From NCBI RefSeq assembly GCF_004153445.1, contig NZ_SDQC01000001.1, positions 930,001-994,000 on the forward strand: DNA of 64,000 nucleotides. Direction: 5' to 3'. Of this stretch, positions 24,665 through 32,815 are shown piece after piece; the stretch's first letter is position 1, and each line of letters opens with the position of its first letter. Source of the DNA: Allopusillimonas soli. Its GTDB lineage: Bacteria > Pseudomonadota > Gammaproteobacteria > Burkholderiales > Burkholderiaceae_B. The notes below the pieces were generated by a model, which worked only from the letters and a program-made list of their open reading frames with translations, was not told the origin of the DNA and ran no database searches. The translations under genes were made by a program, and so were the position numbers.

Positions 24665-27297
24665 GCGCTTGCGCCTGAGACCGCCAGTGCGGCATCCACT
24701 ACAGCCTTTGCATCGACGCCAAAAAACCGACGCAGTTCGCTGCGCGTATCACTGCGGCCAAAGCCGTCGGTACCCAGCGTAAAATACCTGCGCCCTTGCG
24801 GCACGTAGGCCCGAATGGCTTCGGGCACGGCACGTACATAATCGCTCGCCGCAATCACCGGTCCGGCGCAGTGTCGCAGCAACTGCGTGATATGCGGCGC
24901 ATCGGCAGGCTCACCACACAGGCCGGCCTCCTCCGCTCGCCTGCCGTCGCGGGCCAGTTCGCTCCAACTGGTAATGCTGAGTACATCGCAGCCAAAGCCC
25001 AAGCCTGCCAGGATCTCCGCCGCCCGGAGCACTTCGGGCAGGATGGCGCCTGACCCAAGCAGCGTAACCCGCTCAGAGGCCTGCGCCGAGCCGATGCCTG
25101 CATACAGGTAGCCGCCGCGCAGGATGTGTTCGTTCGCCCCTGCAGGCAGCGGCGGCTGGCCGTAATTCTCGTTCATCACCGTGATGTAATAGAACACGTC
25201 CTGCTGCTCCTCCAGCATCTCACGCATGCCATGATCGACAATCACGGCCAACTCGCAAGCGAAAGCCGGATCGTAGGCCTTGCAGTTCGGGATAGTTGCC
25301 GCATGCAGGTGGCTTGTGCCATCCTGATGCTGCAGGCCCTCGCCAGCCAACGTCGTGCGCCCCGATGTCGCGCCAATCAGGAATCCCCGCGGACGCTGGT
25401 CGGCAGCGGCCCAGATCAGATCCCCCACGCGCTGAAAGCCGAACATGGAGTAGTAAATGTAGAAAGGCAGCATCGCAATGCCGTGCACACTATAGCTAGT
25501 GGCCGCTGCCACCCAACTGGAGATTGCGCCGGCCTCGCTGATGCCCTCTTCCAGTATCTGGCCATCGCGTGCCTCACGATAGCTGAGCATGGAGCCTATG
25601 TCCTCGGGTTCATAACGCTGGCCGACGCTCGAATAGATGCCGACTTGCTTGAACAGATTGGCCATGCCGAAGGTGCGGGCCTCATCGGCCACAATGGGAA
25701 CCACGCGCGGCCCCAGGGCCGCATCTTTCATCAGGCTGCCCAGCATGCGTACAAACGCCATGGTAGTGGAAATTTCCCGCCCGTCGGAAGCCAAGGCAAA
25801 GCGCGCGTAGCTGTCGCAAGGTGGTACCGGGGGGCGGTCGGCATCAGTGCGACGGGACGGCAGATAGCCGCCAAGCGCCTTGCGGCGGCCATGGAGGTAA
25901 CGCATCTCGGGACTGTCGTCCGCAGGCTTGTAGAAGGCCAGGTCCTGGATTTGCGCATCGCTCAATGGAAGATCGAATCGGTCACGAAACGCCAGAAGAT
26001 CATTCGTGCCGAATTTTTTGTGCGAATGAGTAGTCATGCGCCCCTGGCCGGCACTGCCCATGCCATACCCTTTTTTGGTATGGGCAAGAATCACGGTGGG
26101 CTGGCCGGCGTGCCGCGCGGCCGCCGCATAGGCGGCATGAATCTTGACCAAGTCGTGCCCGCCCCGGCGCAACTGATCGATCTGTTCGTCGGTAAGCCCC
26201 TGTACAAGACGGGCCAGCGCATCGTTGCGGCCAAAGAAGTTTTCCCTGTTGTAGCGGCCGTCCTTGGCAGCGAAGGTCTGCATCTGCCCGTCCACGGTCT
26301 CGGCCAGCGCATTGGCCAATGCGCCGTCAATATCGCGTGCGAACAGCCCATCCCAATCGCTGCCCCATAGCACCTTGATAACATGCCATCCAGCGCCGGA
26401 AAACAGACGCTCAAGCTCGCCAATAATGCGGCCGTTGCCCCGTACCGGGCCATCCAGGCGCTGCAGATTGCAATTTACCACCCACACCAGATTGTCCAGG
26501 CCTTCCCGGGCAGCCAGCGTCAGTGCGCTCATGGACTCGGGCTCGTCCATTTCTCCATCTCCGAACACGCCCCATACCTTGCGACTAGCGCAATCAAGTA
26601 AGTTCCGATGCGTGAGGTAGCGCATGAAGCGCGCCTGGTAAATAGAGCTGATAGGCCCAATGCCCATGGAGCCGGTAGGAAACTGCCAGAAGTCCGGCAT
26701 CAAATATGGATGCGGATAGCTGGACAGCCCCCGCGCGCCCTCAGCAGGGCCACGCAGTTCCTGACGGTAGTGCGCCAGATCATGCGCATCGAGGCGTCCC
26801 TCAAGAAAAGCCCGGGCATAGACGCCAGGCGCGCTGTGGGGCTGGAAAAAGACCAAATCCCCCCTGCCCGGACAGCTTGCGCTGCCCGCATGAAAGAAAT
26901 GGTTGAATCCCACTTCGAACAGATCGGCGGCACTCGCATAGCTCGCAATGTGGCCGCCCAGTTCGCCATAGGCCGCGTTAGCACGCAGCACCATGGCAAT
27001 GGCATTCCAACGCATGATGGCGCATAGTCGCTGCTCAAGCGCCAGATCGCCAGGGAAATCGGGCTGCTCGTCGGCGCCAATCGTGTTGACATAGGCGGTT
27101 TCCATGCGTGGAATCCATCTCACCCGATCGCGGCGGGCCTGGTCACGCAAGGCATCAAGGATAAATGCCGCGCGCTCTGGGCCCTGCGTTTCAAGCACTG
27201 CTCGCAAGGCTTCCCGCCATTCCCCGGTTTCTTCTGGATCAATGTCGATAGGATTTCTATTCGGGCCAAACGTATTCATGAGCATATCGGTCACCAT
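24661..27297 (-). CDS. AceE-like homodimeric 2-oxo acid dehydrogenase E1 (solitary paralogue)
   Basis: 878 residues, the size and layout of homodimeric pyruvate dehydrogenase E1. GGHIASYASAADLFEVGFNH, SSYPHPYLMPDFWQFPTGSM and the thiamine-diphosphate/Mg motif GDGEMDEPES (247-256) are all typical. The C-terminal transketolase part contains GISEAGAISSWVAAATSYS. No E2 or E3 gene is near. A divergent Lrp-type regulator starts 189 bases away. Solitary AceE paralogues paired with Lrp regulators are known in amino-acid catabolism, for example MdeB, a 2-oxobutyrate dehydrogenase E1 tied to methionine breakdown. A role on an amino-acid-derived 2-oxo acid is therefore more likely than housekeeping pyruvate oxidation. 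It would need an E2 encoded elsewhere. Confidence 0.88.
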   Translation of the reverse strand: MVTDMLMNTFGPNRNPIDIDPEETGEWREALRAVLETQGPERAAFILDALRDQARRDRVRWIPRMETAYVNTIGADEQPDFPGDLALEQRLCAIMRWNAIAMVLRANAAYGELGGHIASYASAADLFEVGFNHFFHAGSASCPGRGDLVFFQPHSAPGVYARAFLEGRLDAHDLAHYRQELRGPAEGARGLSSYPHPYLMPDFWQFPTGSMGIGPISSIYQARFMRYLTHRNLLDCASRKVWGVFGDGEMDEPESMSALTLAAREGLDNLVWVVNCNLQRLDGPVRGNGRIIGELERLFSGAGWHVIKVLWGSDWDGLFARDIDGALANALAETVDGQMQTFAAKDGRYNRENFFGRNDALARLVQGLTDEQIDQLRRGGHDLVKIHAAYAAAARHAGQPTVILAHTKKGYGMGSAGQGRMTTHSHKKFGTNDLLAFRDRFDLPLSDAQIQDLAFYKPADDSPEMRYLHGRRKALGGYLPSRRTDADRPPVPPCDSYARFALASDGREISTTMAFVRMLGSLMKDAALGPRVVPIVADEARTFGMANLFKQVGIYSSVGQRYEPEDIGSMLSYREARDGQILEEGISEAGAISSWVAAATSYSVHGIAMLPFYIYYSMFGFQRVGDLIWAAADQRPRGFLIGATSGRTTLAGEGLQHQDGTSHLHAATIPNCKAYDPAFACELAVIVDHGMREMLEEQQDVFYYITVMNENYGQPPLPAGANEHILRGGYLYAGIGSAQASERVTLLGSGAILPEVLRAAEILAGLGFGCDVLSITSWSELARDGRRAEEAGLCGEPADAPHITQLLRHCAGPVIAASDYVRAVPEAIRAYVPQGRRYFTLGTDGFGRSDTRSELRRFFGVDAKAVVDAALAVSGASA

Positions 27298-27431
27298 TCA
27301 CTTCTCAAGCCACTGCGCCTTGCGCTGCCATGACGCCCTCAACGCGGGCGTACGCACTCCGTTCTAGTGCTATTCTGCATCGAAAGAATGCGTATTTGGT
27401 TCTGAATCGATAGGCATTACTCGCATTTTTC

Positions 27432-27444
27432 AGCATAAAATGCT
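27432..27444. promoter_or_regulatory. Candidate Lrp-type operator between E1 and Lrp genes
   Basis: AGCATAAAATGCT is an inverted repeat (AGCAT, three A, ATGCT) in the AT-rich 188-base divergent region. Further CGCATT and GCATT words lie nearby (about 27391-27468), and spaced repeated sites of this kind are typical of Lrp/AsnC regulators. It sits 42 bases before the Lrp start codon and probably controls both directions. Confidence 0.5.
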
Positions 27445-27485
27445 TTTTAAGTAAAAACTTTCAGCATTTGAATCTGCATATCCCC

Positions 27486-27950
27486 ATGAAACTGGATAGT
27501 ACCGATTTACGCATCCTGGACGAGCTGCAGCGCGACGCCTCATTGAGCAATGTCGAACTCGCGCGCCGCATCCATCTTTCGCCTTCGCCTTGCTTGGCGC
27601 GCGTCAAGGCGCTGGAGTCGGCCAATATCATCAAACGCTATGTGGCACTGGTGGATGCGCCGTCCTTGGGTCTGGGACTGAACGTATTCATTTCCATCAG
27701 TCTGAAATCCCAGGACAAGGAAGCACTGGCGGATTTCGAACGCCGAATCGGCGAACACGACGAAGTCATGGAGTGCTATCTGATGACGGGTAATGCCGAC
27801 TATTTGATCCGTGTCGCGGTCGAAGACATCGCAGCTCTTGAGCACTTCATCCTGGAGCATCTGACATCCATACCCGGCATAGACAAGATACGTTCCAGCT
27901 TTGCGCTGAAACAGGTGTCCTATAAGACGGCGCTGCCCCTGCAGCGATAG
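27486..27950 (+). CDS. Lrp/AsnC-family transcriptional regulator
   Basis: 154 residues from ATG 27486; a TTG six codons earlier is less likely. The N-terminal helix-turn-helix reads LDSTDLRILDELQRDASLSN, then VELARRIHLSPSPCLARVKALE. The RAM effector-binding domain follows, with MECYLMTGNADYLIRVAVED, and SYKTALPL at the end. It is divergent from the 2-oxo acid dehydrogenase E1 and probably senses an amino acid whose 2-oxo acid the enzyme uses, as in methionine or branched-chain amino acid regulation. Confidence 0.94.
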   Translation: MKLDSTDLRILDELQRDASLSNVELARRIHLSPSPCLARVKALESANIIKRYVALVDAPSLGLGLNVFISISLKSQDKEALADFERRIGEHDEVMECYLMTGNADYLIRVAVEDIAALEHFILEHLTSIPGIDKIRSSFALKQVSYKTALPLQR

Positions 27951-28095
27951 TATGCAGGCCAGACCCCAAGCGCGACAGCGTGAGTGCGTGAAGTCCGATG
28001 CCGGCACTGCACAAAAAGCCTGCCAGCGCCTCTGCGCAAATCAAATGACGGCAATTCTGTTAGAATGGCGGACTTCGCTTTTGTCAAAAGTGTAC

Positions 28096-28186
28096 GGACA
28101 GGTGGCCGAGTGGTTGAAGGCGCACGCCTGGAAAGCGTGTATACGTGAATAGCGTATCGGGGGTTCGAATCCCCCTCTGTCCGCCA
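28096..28186 (+). tRNA. tRNA-Ser (anticodon GGA)
   Basis: 91 bases with encoded CCA. Acceptor GGACAGG pairs with TCTGTCC, followed by G and CCA. The D arm has GGCCGAGTGGTTGAAGGC. The anticodon stem CACGC/GCGTG encloses CTGGAAA, giving GGA. A long variable arm follows (GTATACGTGAATAGCGTATC), as required for class II tRNA-Ser, then the T arm GGGGGTTCGAATCCCCC. It reads TCC and TCT codons. Confidence 0.97.
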
Positions 28187-28277
28187 ATAAATACAATAAA
28201 ATCAAGCACATATAAATTAAGCGTGTCATTATTTTGGGGCTGTTTTAGACTCTGCCCCATTGTCAGGACTCACGCAG

Positions 28278-28916
28278 TTAAGCCTTGCGCACTATCCAAT
28301 CCCGCTCATCATCGCTATTGATGCACTGACCGTCCTGCGACCACTCCAGGCGTCTGGATACAGTTTTTCCATCTATATGATCCAACACGGAACCGAAAAA
28401 CACTGTTTCTCCCGCGAGTGTCTCCCTGAACCCCTGTAGAAACGCAATATGCCCGGATTTCGTGACGTACAAGTCCATTTGTGAGATCACACGCTTAGCC
28501 ATGCGCAAAGACAGTTCCCGACTGTCCGGCGTGTCGTCGGGGATCCCACACCTGGCGCTGATATCTCGCATTACCAGGACCACTTGATAGGCACCATCCT
28601 CCTTGGCGATGATGCGGGCATTGATCTCCATCCATATGTACCCTCCACTCTTTCGGCGCATGCGCACAACAGTTGGACTGCGGTCGACACCATGGACTTC
28701 CAATTTTTTGTGCGCTGCAGCAACAATTGATAGATCGTCGGGGTGAACAAAAGAATCGGGTCCTTTGCCCACCATCTCATGCGGTTTCCATCCCAGGATT
28801 ATTTCGCAGGAGGGAGAGGCATAACTCATGCTTAGATTTGATTCGGCCAAGCAGATCATATCCAAGGCATTTTCGGCGAGGAGCCGGAAGCCCGCATCAT
28901 CCATTGATTGCTCCAA
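28278..28916 (-). CDS. PAS-domain protein without an output domain
   Basis: 212 residues. A PAS fold covers about 8-125: LLAENALDMICLAESNLSMS, SPSCEIILGWKPHEMVGKGP, FVHPDDL and the PAC-like RRKSGGYIWMEINARII with VLVMRDIS. The remaining 85 residues (SQMDLYVTKSGHIAFLQGFR onward) match no output domain I know, and no histidine kinase, GGDEF or helix-turn-helix is present. It may sense small molecules or redox state and act through a partner. The gene converges on tRNA-Ser. The flanking genes to the right are also small and unusual. Confidence 0.75.
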   Translation of the reverse strand: MEQSMDDAGFRLLAENALDMICLAESNLSMSYASPSCEIILGWKPHEMVGKGPDSFVHPDDLSIVAAAHKKLEVHGVDRSPTVVRMRRKSGGYIWMEINARIIAKEDGAYQVVLVMRDISARCGIPDDTPDSRELSLRMAKRVISQMDLYVTKSGHIAFLQGFRETLAGETVFFGSVLDHIDGKTVSRRLEWSQDGQCINSDDERDWIVRKA

Positions 28917-29252
28917 AGATCAGCCTTCTGATTTTTATCCGAATAGTTTAAATATCAAGTAATGCCGAAATTGTGAGCATAGCAATAATAATGCTGCGCT
29001 GCAACATATTTTGCCTATATCCATAAAACCGGATGCGATGAACCTCGTACAAGCCCAAAACCGTGTCCTCCGCCGCAGGATGTGCTATCGCACTGGCCCG
29101 GCGGAGGCCGCAAGTCGAATTCCTCAGCAATGGCCGACCTGCGCCGGGAATTCAATGTCTCCTCCAAACCGCTGCTCAAGGGTGTTGATGCGTGACCCAC
29201 GCACCGTGGCGGACCCTGTACATTGCTTTTTCACCCAGGACGATAACTGCCC
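28917..29252. other. 336-base stretch without a recognised gene
   Basis: The stretch lies between the PAS gene and the repeat-protein gene. The left part is AT-rich and presumably holds the PAS promoter. The right part is GC-richer and has short overlapping frames on both strands, none with recognisable family features or a good ribosome site. No hairpin or repeat of note was seen. Confidence 0.45.
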
Positions 29253-29459
29253 TCACTGTCTGGGCTTACCCGTTTGTGATGATTGGCCCTCGCCTTCTGG
29301 CCGAGAGAGGCTGTCTGTTGCGGACGGACCCTGTCTGTCGCGGTCCGGAGACTGTCCCGGTTGATTTGGCTGCTGATTTGGCTGCTGATTTGGCTGCTGA
29401 TTTGGCTGCTGGTTGGGCTGCTGGTTGGGTTGAGTATTGGGGGCTTGATTGTCTTGCAT
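29253..29459 (-). CDS. Low-complexity NQQP-repeat protein
   Basis: 68 residues from ATG 29459, preceded by AAAGGATCAATC. After a short head (MQDNQAPNT) the chain is a run of PNQQ units (about residues 10-33), then a polar tail rich in Ser, Gly, Gln and Arg (DRDRQGPSATDSLSRPEGEG). There is no signal peptide, membrane segment or cysteine, and the protein is expected to be fully disordered. The repeat comes from 12-base units in the DNA, so unit gain or loss keeps frame. Function unknown. It lies 44 bases downstream of a small periplasmic cysteine protein gene on the same strand and may share its transcript. Confidence 0.5.
   Translation of the reverse strand: MQDNQAPNTQPNQQPNQQPNQQPNQQPNQQPNQPGQSPDRDRQGPSATDSLSRPEGEGQSSQTGKPRQ
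29363..29434. repeat. 12-base tandem repeat inside the NQQP gene
   Basis: GATTTGGCTGCT is repeated perfectly four times (29363-29410), followed by two diverged units beginning GGTTGGGCTGCT. In the reverse frame each unit encodes one four-residue N-Q-Q-P step. The identity of the four copies suggests recent expansion by slippage, and a 12-base unit preserves reading frame. Confidence 0.95.
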
Positions 29460-29503
29460 GATTGATCCTTTAAGTTTGGCTAGGCTGCCGCGTAAAAATG
29501 AGA

Positions 29504-29878
29504 CTATTTGTTGTACTTGGCTTTTGCATTTGCAATGCATTGGTCCTTGGCATCACCCGACATTGCGTCGCACTTTTCCTTCGCCACGTCATAGTTTGCA
29601 TCGCGCTTCTCTTCCGTAGCCTCTTGACGGGCTTCTGCGGTCTCTTTGCCTTCCTTGGCATTTGCCTTCGCCGAGTCGCGCCTGGCATCCGCTTCCTTCT
29701 CACAAACATCGCGGTCATTGCCTTTGAGTGTGTCGCAATGCTTCATGTCTGCGTCATGACGCGCATCGATTTCATCAGGTGTCATGGACTGCGTATCAGT
29801 CTGGGCAAAAGCAGGAAGGGAAAAAGCCGCGACCAGAACTACTGAGCAAATACAAACGGCTTTCTTGGTTTTATTCAT
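29504..29878 (-). CDS. Small periplasmic protein with paired cysteine motifs
   Basis: 124 residues with a clear signal peptide (MNKTKKAVCICSVVLVAAFS, cleavage after PAFA). The mature chain is highly charged and helical. It contains a duplicated motif, CDTLKGNDRDVC and CDAMSGDAKDQC, each with two cysteines 11 residues apart, separated by an Ala/Lys/Glu/Asp-rich stretch. The two pairs probably form disulfides. Similar proteins occur widely in Burkholderiales, often annotated only as hypothetical or TolA-like, with no proven role. The repeat protein gene follows on the same strand 44 bases later. Confidence 0.75.
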   Translation of the reverse strand: MNKTKKAVCICSVVLVAAFSLPAFAQTDTQSMTPDEIDARHDADMKHCDTLKGNDRDVCEKEADARRDSAKANAKEGKETAEARQEATEEKRDANYDVAKEKCDAMSGDAKDQCIANAKAKYNK

Positions 29879-30175
29879 GTGAACGCCTAAGAAAAGACTG
29901 TTTCATGCTGCAGCCACGCGATAACCAGTACTCAGCTGGGCTGCGAGGTCAAATTAACGGCAAGAGAATTGCTGTGCCAGAGCTACCCGTACCTTATGAT
30001 CTGGTGCAGGAAGACTAAGCGGCCCAGGAAGGCTGCTCCTGTGCGTTGGACATCAGCGCTCACCTGGCGCGACGCGCCTGAAAAGCGTGGTACAACAATC
30101 ATCAGTGGCGATGCCCCTGTCATGATTCCGAGCATTGCACCTAAGGTACTTATTCACCCCAGCAGGAGTTGCCTC

Positions 30176-30781
30176 ATGACCAAGTTGCTTGTTCTGTATT
30201 ACTCCATGTACGGTCACATTGAAAAAATGGCCAGTAGCATTGCGGAAGGTGCGCGCAGTGTGTCGGGAGTGGAAGTCACCGTCAAACGTGTACCTGAAAC
30301 AATGAACGAAGAAGCCTTCCGCAAAGCCGGCGGGAAAACCGGGCAGCCGGCGCCGGTCGCCACACCGCAGGAACTGGGCGATTACGATGCCATTATCTTC
30401 GGCACACCGACACGCTTTGGAAACATGAGCGGCCAGATGCGCACATTCCTGGATCAGACGGGCGGCTTATGGGCGAAGGGTGGTTTGGCAGGCAAGATCG
30501 CCAGCGTATTCACATCCACAGGAACCGGCGGCGGACAAGAACATACGATCAGCTCAACCTGGACCACGCTGGCCCACCATGGCATGATCATTGTCCCCAT
30601 CGGGTACACCAACCCTGCCCTGTTCGACGTCAGCGTCCCAGGCGGCGGCACACCCTACGGCGCATCCACAATCGCCGGACCGGATGGTTCGCGGCAGCCT
30701 GATGATCGCGAGTTGGGCATTGCCCGCTACCAGGGTGAATATGTTGCAAAAATTGCCGCGCGCATGAAAGACCAGGCCTAG
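30176..30781 (+). CDS. wrbA: NAD(P)H:quinone oxidoreductase, WrbA type
   Basis: 201 residues from ATG 30176 with CAGGAG upstream; the longer upstream frame lacks homology. It is flavodoxin-like with the WrbA pattern: [20 protein letters not shown] binds FMN phosphate, followed by [46 protein letters not shown] and [13 protein letters not shown]. It reduces quinones by two electrons in the cytoplasm and limits semiquinone stress. The length is normal. A Bug receptor remnant begins directly after the stop codon, followed by a strong terminator. Confidence 0.95.
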   Translation: MTKLLVLYYSMYGHIEKMASSIAEGARSVSGVEVTVKRVPETMNEEAFRKAGGKTGQPAPVATPQELGDYDAIIFGTPTRFGNMSGQMRTFLDQTGGLWAKGGLAGKIASVFTSTGTGGGQEHTISSTWTTLAHHGMIIVPIGYTNPALFDVSVPGGGTPYGASTIAGPDGSRQPDDRELGIARYQGEYVAKIAARMKDQA

Positions 30782-30782
30782 A

Positions 30783-30980
30783 CCGGCTGCAGGGCCGCGC
30801 TTGGACAAACGATGTCATCGAGAACAAGGCGGGTGCCGGAGGCACCATAGGCACCAGCAAAGTGACCCGCGCCGAGGTGCTGGTTGATCAAGCCACACCG
30901 CAGGCACTACCGACAAGGTCGCACAGCAGGTACCGCAGTGGGCGGATCTGTTCAAGAAGGCTGGTGTGCCACAACGCTAA
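30783..30980 (+). pseudogene. Bug-family receptor remnant (internal deletion and frameshifts)
   Basis: Directly after the wrbA stop the DNA still encodes pieces of a Bug receptor. ALGQT is followed in a shifted frame by IENKAGAGGTIGTSKVTRAE (30818-30877), which matches the VVENKAGAGG block near residue 70 of the family. Then, in another frame, DKVAQQVPQWADLFKKAGVP (30910-30974) with QR and a TAA stop at 30978-30980 matches the family C-terminus. The roughly 200 residues between these blocks, and the N-terminus with its signal peptide, are missing. It is a dead gene left by at least one large internal deletion. Confidence 0.8.
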
Positions 30981-31006
30981 CGAAAAGCGTAGCTATAGGG
31001 CACGAA

Positions 31007-31042
31007 CAGCCCTGGCGGCTGAAGCACCGCCAGGGCTGTTTT
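31007..31042 (+). terminator. Rho-independent terminator after wrbA / Bug remnant
   Basis: A perfect 12-base stem CAGCCCTGGCGG (31007-31018) pairs with CCGCCAGGGCTG (31027-31038) around an 8-base loop and is followed by TTTT. It probably was the terminator of the decayed receptor gene and now ends wrbA transcription. Confidence 0.85.
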
Positions 31043-31067
31043 CATCTTTGCACGATATCACGACGCA

Positions 31068-31250
31068 CTAATTAACCGCTTCGCGGACCTTGTCCCCGGC
31101 TGCCTGTATCTGGTTGCCCGCGCTGCTCATCGCTTTGTCAATCTCTTTTCCCGCCTTTTCCGCGGGCCCCTCCTTTTGGCAAGCCGCCAATGCACAAATC
31201 AGCATGCCAGCCACTACCGCACCGACGATCCTGTTTTTCCGGTCCATCAT
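31068..31250 (-). CDS. Small lipoprotein, entericidin-like in form
   Basis: 60 residues from the ATG at 31250, with GAGGAACTTG upstream; an ATG 12 bases earlier is also possible. A basic N-terminus and hydrophobic VGAVVAGMLICAL lead to lipobox LAAC. The short mature part is an amphipathic, charged helix with Ala, Lys, Glu and Gln (EKAGKEIDKAMSSAGNQIQA). It resembles small stress-associated lipoproteins in shape only; no exact family was recognised. It converges on the wrbA terminator. Confidence 0.7.
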   Translation of the reverse strand: MMDRKNRIVGAVVAGMLICALAACQKEGPAEKAGKEIDKAMSSAGNQIQAAGDKVREAVN

Positions 31251-31456
31251 CAAGTTCCTCATTGTTCCATCGGAAGATACAGCATAGCCGTAAACCGGCC
31301 GAACCGCTGCCCGCCTTACTTGTCACCGACATGACTGCCCGCGGCACCGTTATACTGCCTTGAGACCGGTGAGAGGCCCTTCGCCATCGCCGCTAGCGGC
31401 AAGGGGTCTCAGCGCGAGACAATGCGATCCCTACCAGGAAAAGCCCCATTATTGCC

Positions 31457-32725
31457 ATGTTGAATCCCTCGACCATCAGTGAACAATACGCGCAGGCTGC
31501 GCAGGACGATCTCAAGGTGCTGATAGTGGGCGCTGGGGTGGCGGGCATCACCCTCGCGCAACTGCTGCGCGAGCAAGGCCACCACCCGGTTCTAATCGAA
31601 CGCAATAATGATGATTCGCATCCCGGCTACATGCTGGCGCTGATGCCCATGGTGGACGATGTGTTCATGGACTTGCGTCTACGCGATATATATCGCGCGC
31701 GCAGTGTGGCCTTGCGCGACTACGGCTTTCACGCGCACCGCGGTGCCATGATGCGCATCGACTCATTAGCGGGCATGCTCGAGTGCTATGGTGATTATCG
31801 CGGGATCGCGCGAGGGACGCTTCTTTCTGTACTGACAGACAAGGGGTGCGATGTCACATTCGGCGCCACAGTAAAGACGCTGCAAGATCATGGCCACCAT
31901 GTGGCGGTGCAAATCGGCGACGACCGCCAAGCCCTCGGCCTCGATTTTGATCTGGTCGTCATTGCCGACGGCATCCACTCTTCGACCCGCGCACTGATAC
32001 TCGGAGACCGTAAAGTCGCAACAGTCGACACCGGATGGGGCGGCTGGGTGGTATGGGTACCAGGGGACAATGACATGGCGCTGGCCGAAGAGCTCTGGGG
32101 AGCAGGCTTTTTCTATGGGGTCTATCCCGTCAAGGGAAAATTAGGTGTATTTCTTGGCGGAGACATCAAGGACACCAGGCACGGCCCCCAACACTTCATT
32201 GCCACGGTCAGGAAAAAGCTGACCGTCATCAATCCAAGAATGGAGCGCTGCCTTCAGGCCATTGCAGCAGCCAATACCCCCTTCTTCTGGCCGTTGACGG
32301 ATTGCCGGTCGCCACAATGGTCCGTCGGAAGAACCGTGTTGCTGGGAGATGCTGCGGCCGGCTTCCTTCCCACCGCCGGGATTGGGGCAGGCATGGCAAT
32401 GGAATCGGCCTGGGTGCTGGCAGGCATGCTGCGCCACGAGAATGGCCGCAATCTGGCCGCCCTGCTTCGCGCCTATGAATCCGCCCAGCGTCCGCGGGTG
32501 GAGGCAGCCCAGGATACGTCCCGAAGCCTTGCGAGGCTCATGTTCCGCCAGAGCCGGATATTGGCGGTACTGCGCGATGCGGCGATGCGTTTCGTCAGTG
32601 TCGAAGCGGCTCTTCGCCCGATACAGAAGCTGCTGGCCAACAAACCCGATCCCGATGAAATCGCAAAGGGATGCGCTGGCTGCACTGCAGTGCGCGACCA
32701 GCTCAACCTGCCTCATGCCGATTGA
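31457..32725 (+). CDS. FAD-dependent monooxygenase (aromatic-ring hydroxylase family)
   Basis: 422 residues. The N-terminal dinucleotide fold has VLIVGAGVAGITLAQLLREQ and the acidic strand end VLIER. The DG motif region is LVVIADGIHSSTRALI. The GD motif GRTVLLGDAAAGFLPTAGIG binds FAD ribityl. Group A flavin hydroxylases use NADPH and oxygen to hydroxylate aromatic or similar rings; FAD-dependent oxidoreductases of antibiotic pathways share the pattern. A LysR regulator gene lies 90 bases downstream on the same strand. The substrate is unknown. Confidence 0.87.
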   Translation: MLNPSTISEQYAQAAQDDLKVLIVGAGVAGITLAQLLREQGHHPVLIERNNDDSHPGYMLALMPMVDDVFMDLRLRDIYRARSVALRDYGFHAHRGAMMRIDSLAGMLECYGDYRGIARGTLLSVLTDKGCDVTFGATVKTLQDHGHHVAVQIGDDRQALGLDFDLVVIADGIHSSTRALILGDRKVATVDTGWGGWVVWVPGDNDMALAEELWGAGFFYGVYPVKGKLGVFLGGDIKDTRHGPQHFIATVRKKLTVINPRMERCLQAIAAANTPFFWPLTDCRSPQWSVGRTVLLGDAAAGFLPTAGIGAGMAMESAWVLAGMLRHENGRNLAALLRAYESAQRPRVEAAQDTSRSLARLMFRQSRILAVLRDAAMRFVSVEAALRPIQKLLANKPDPDEIAKGCAGCTAVRDQLNLPHAD

Positions 32726-32815
32726 AGATTCATGCCAAGCGCTGGATAGTCTTGACCTTTGTGAGTAGACTCACCGTATGGGTACTTATACCGGACCTTC
32801 GCGATCATACTGCTC

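Noticed and set aside
25126-26370. 414-codon open frame on the plus strand
   Set aside because: Antisense to the well-conserved 2-oxo acid dehydrogenase E1; no recognisable protein family features.
29011-29364. 117-codon open frame on the plus strand
   Set aside because: It overlaps the antisense of the NQQP gene, has a biased composition and no recognisable domain.
29363-29434. Possible CRISPR-like repeat array
   Set aside because: Units are only 12 bases, directly adjacent with no spacers, and encode an in-frame peptide repeat; no cas genes occur.
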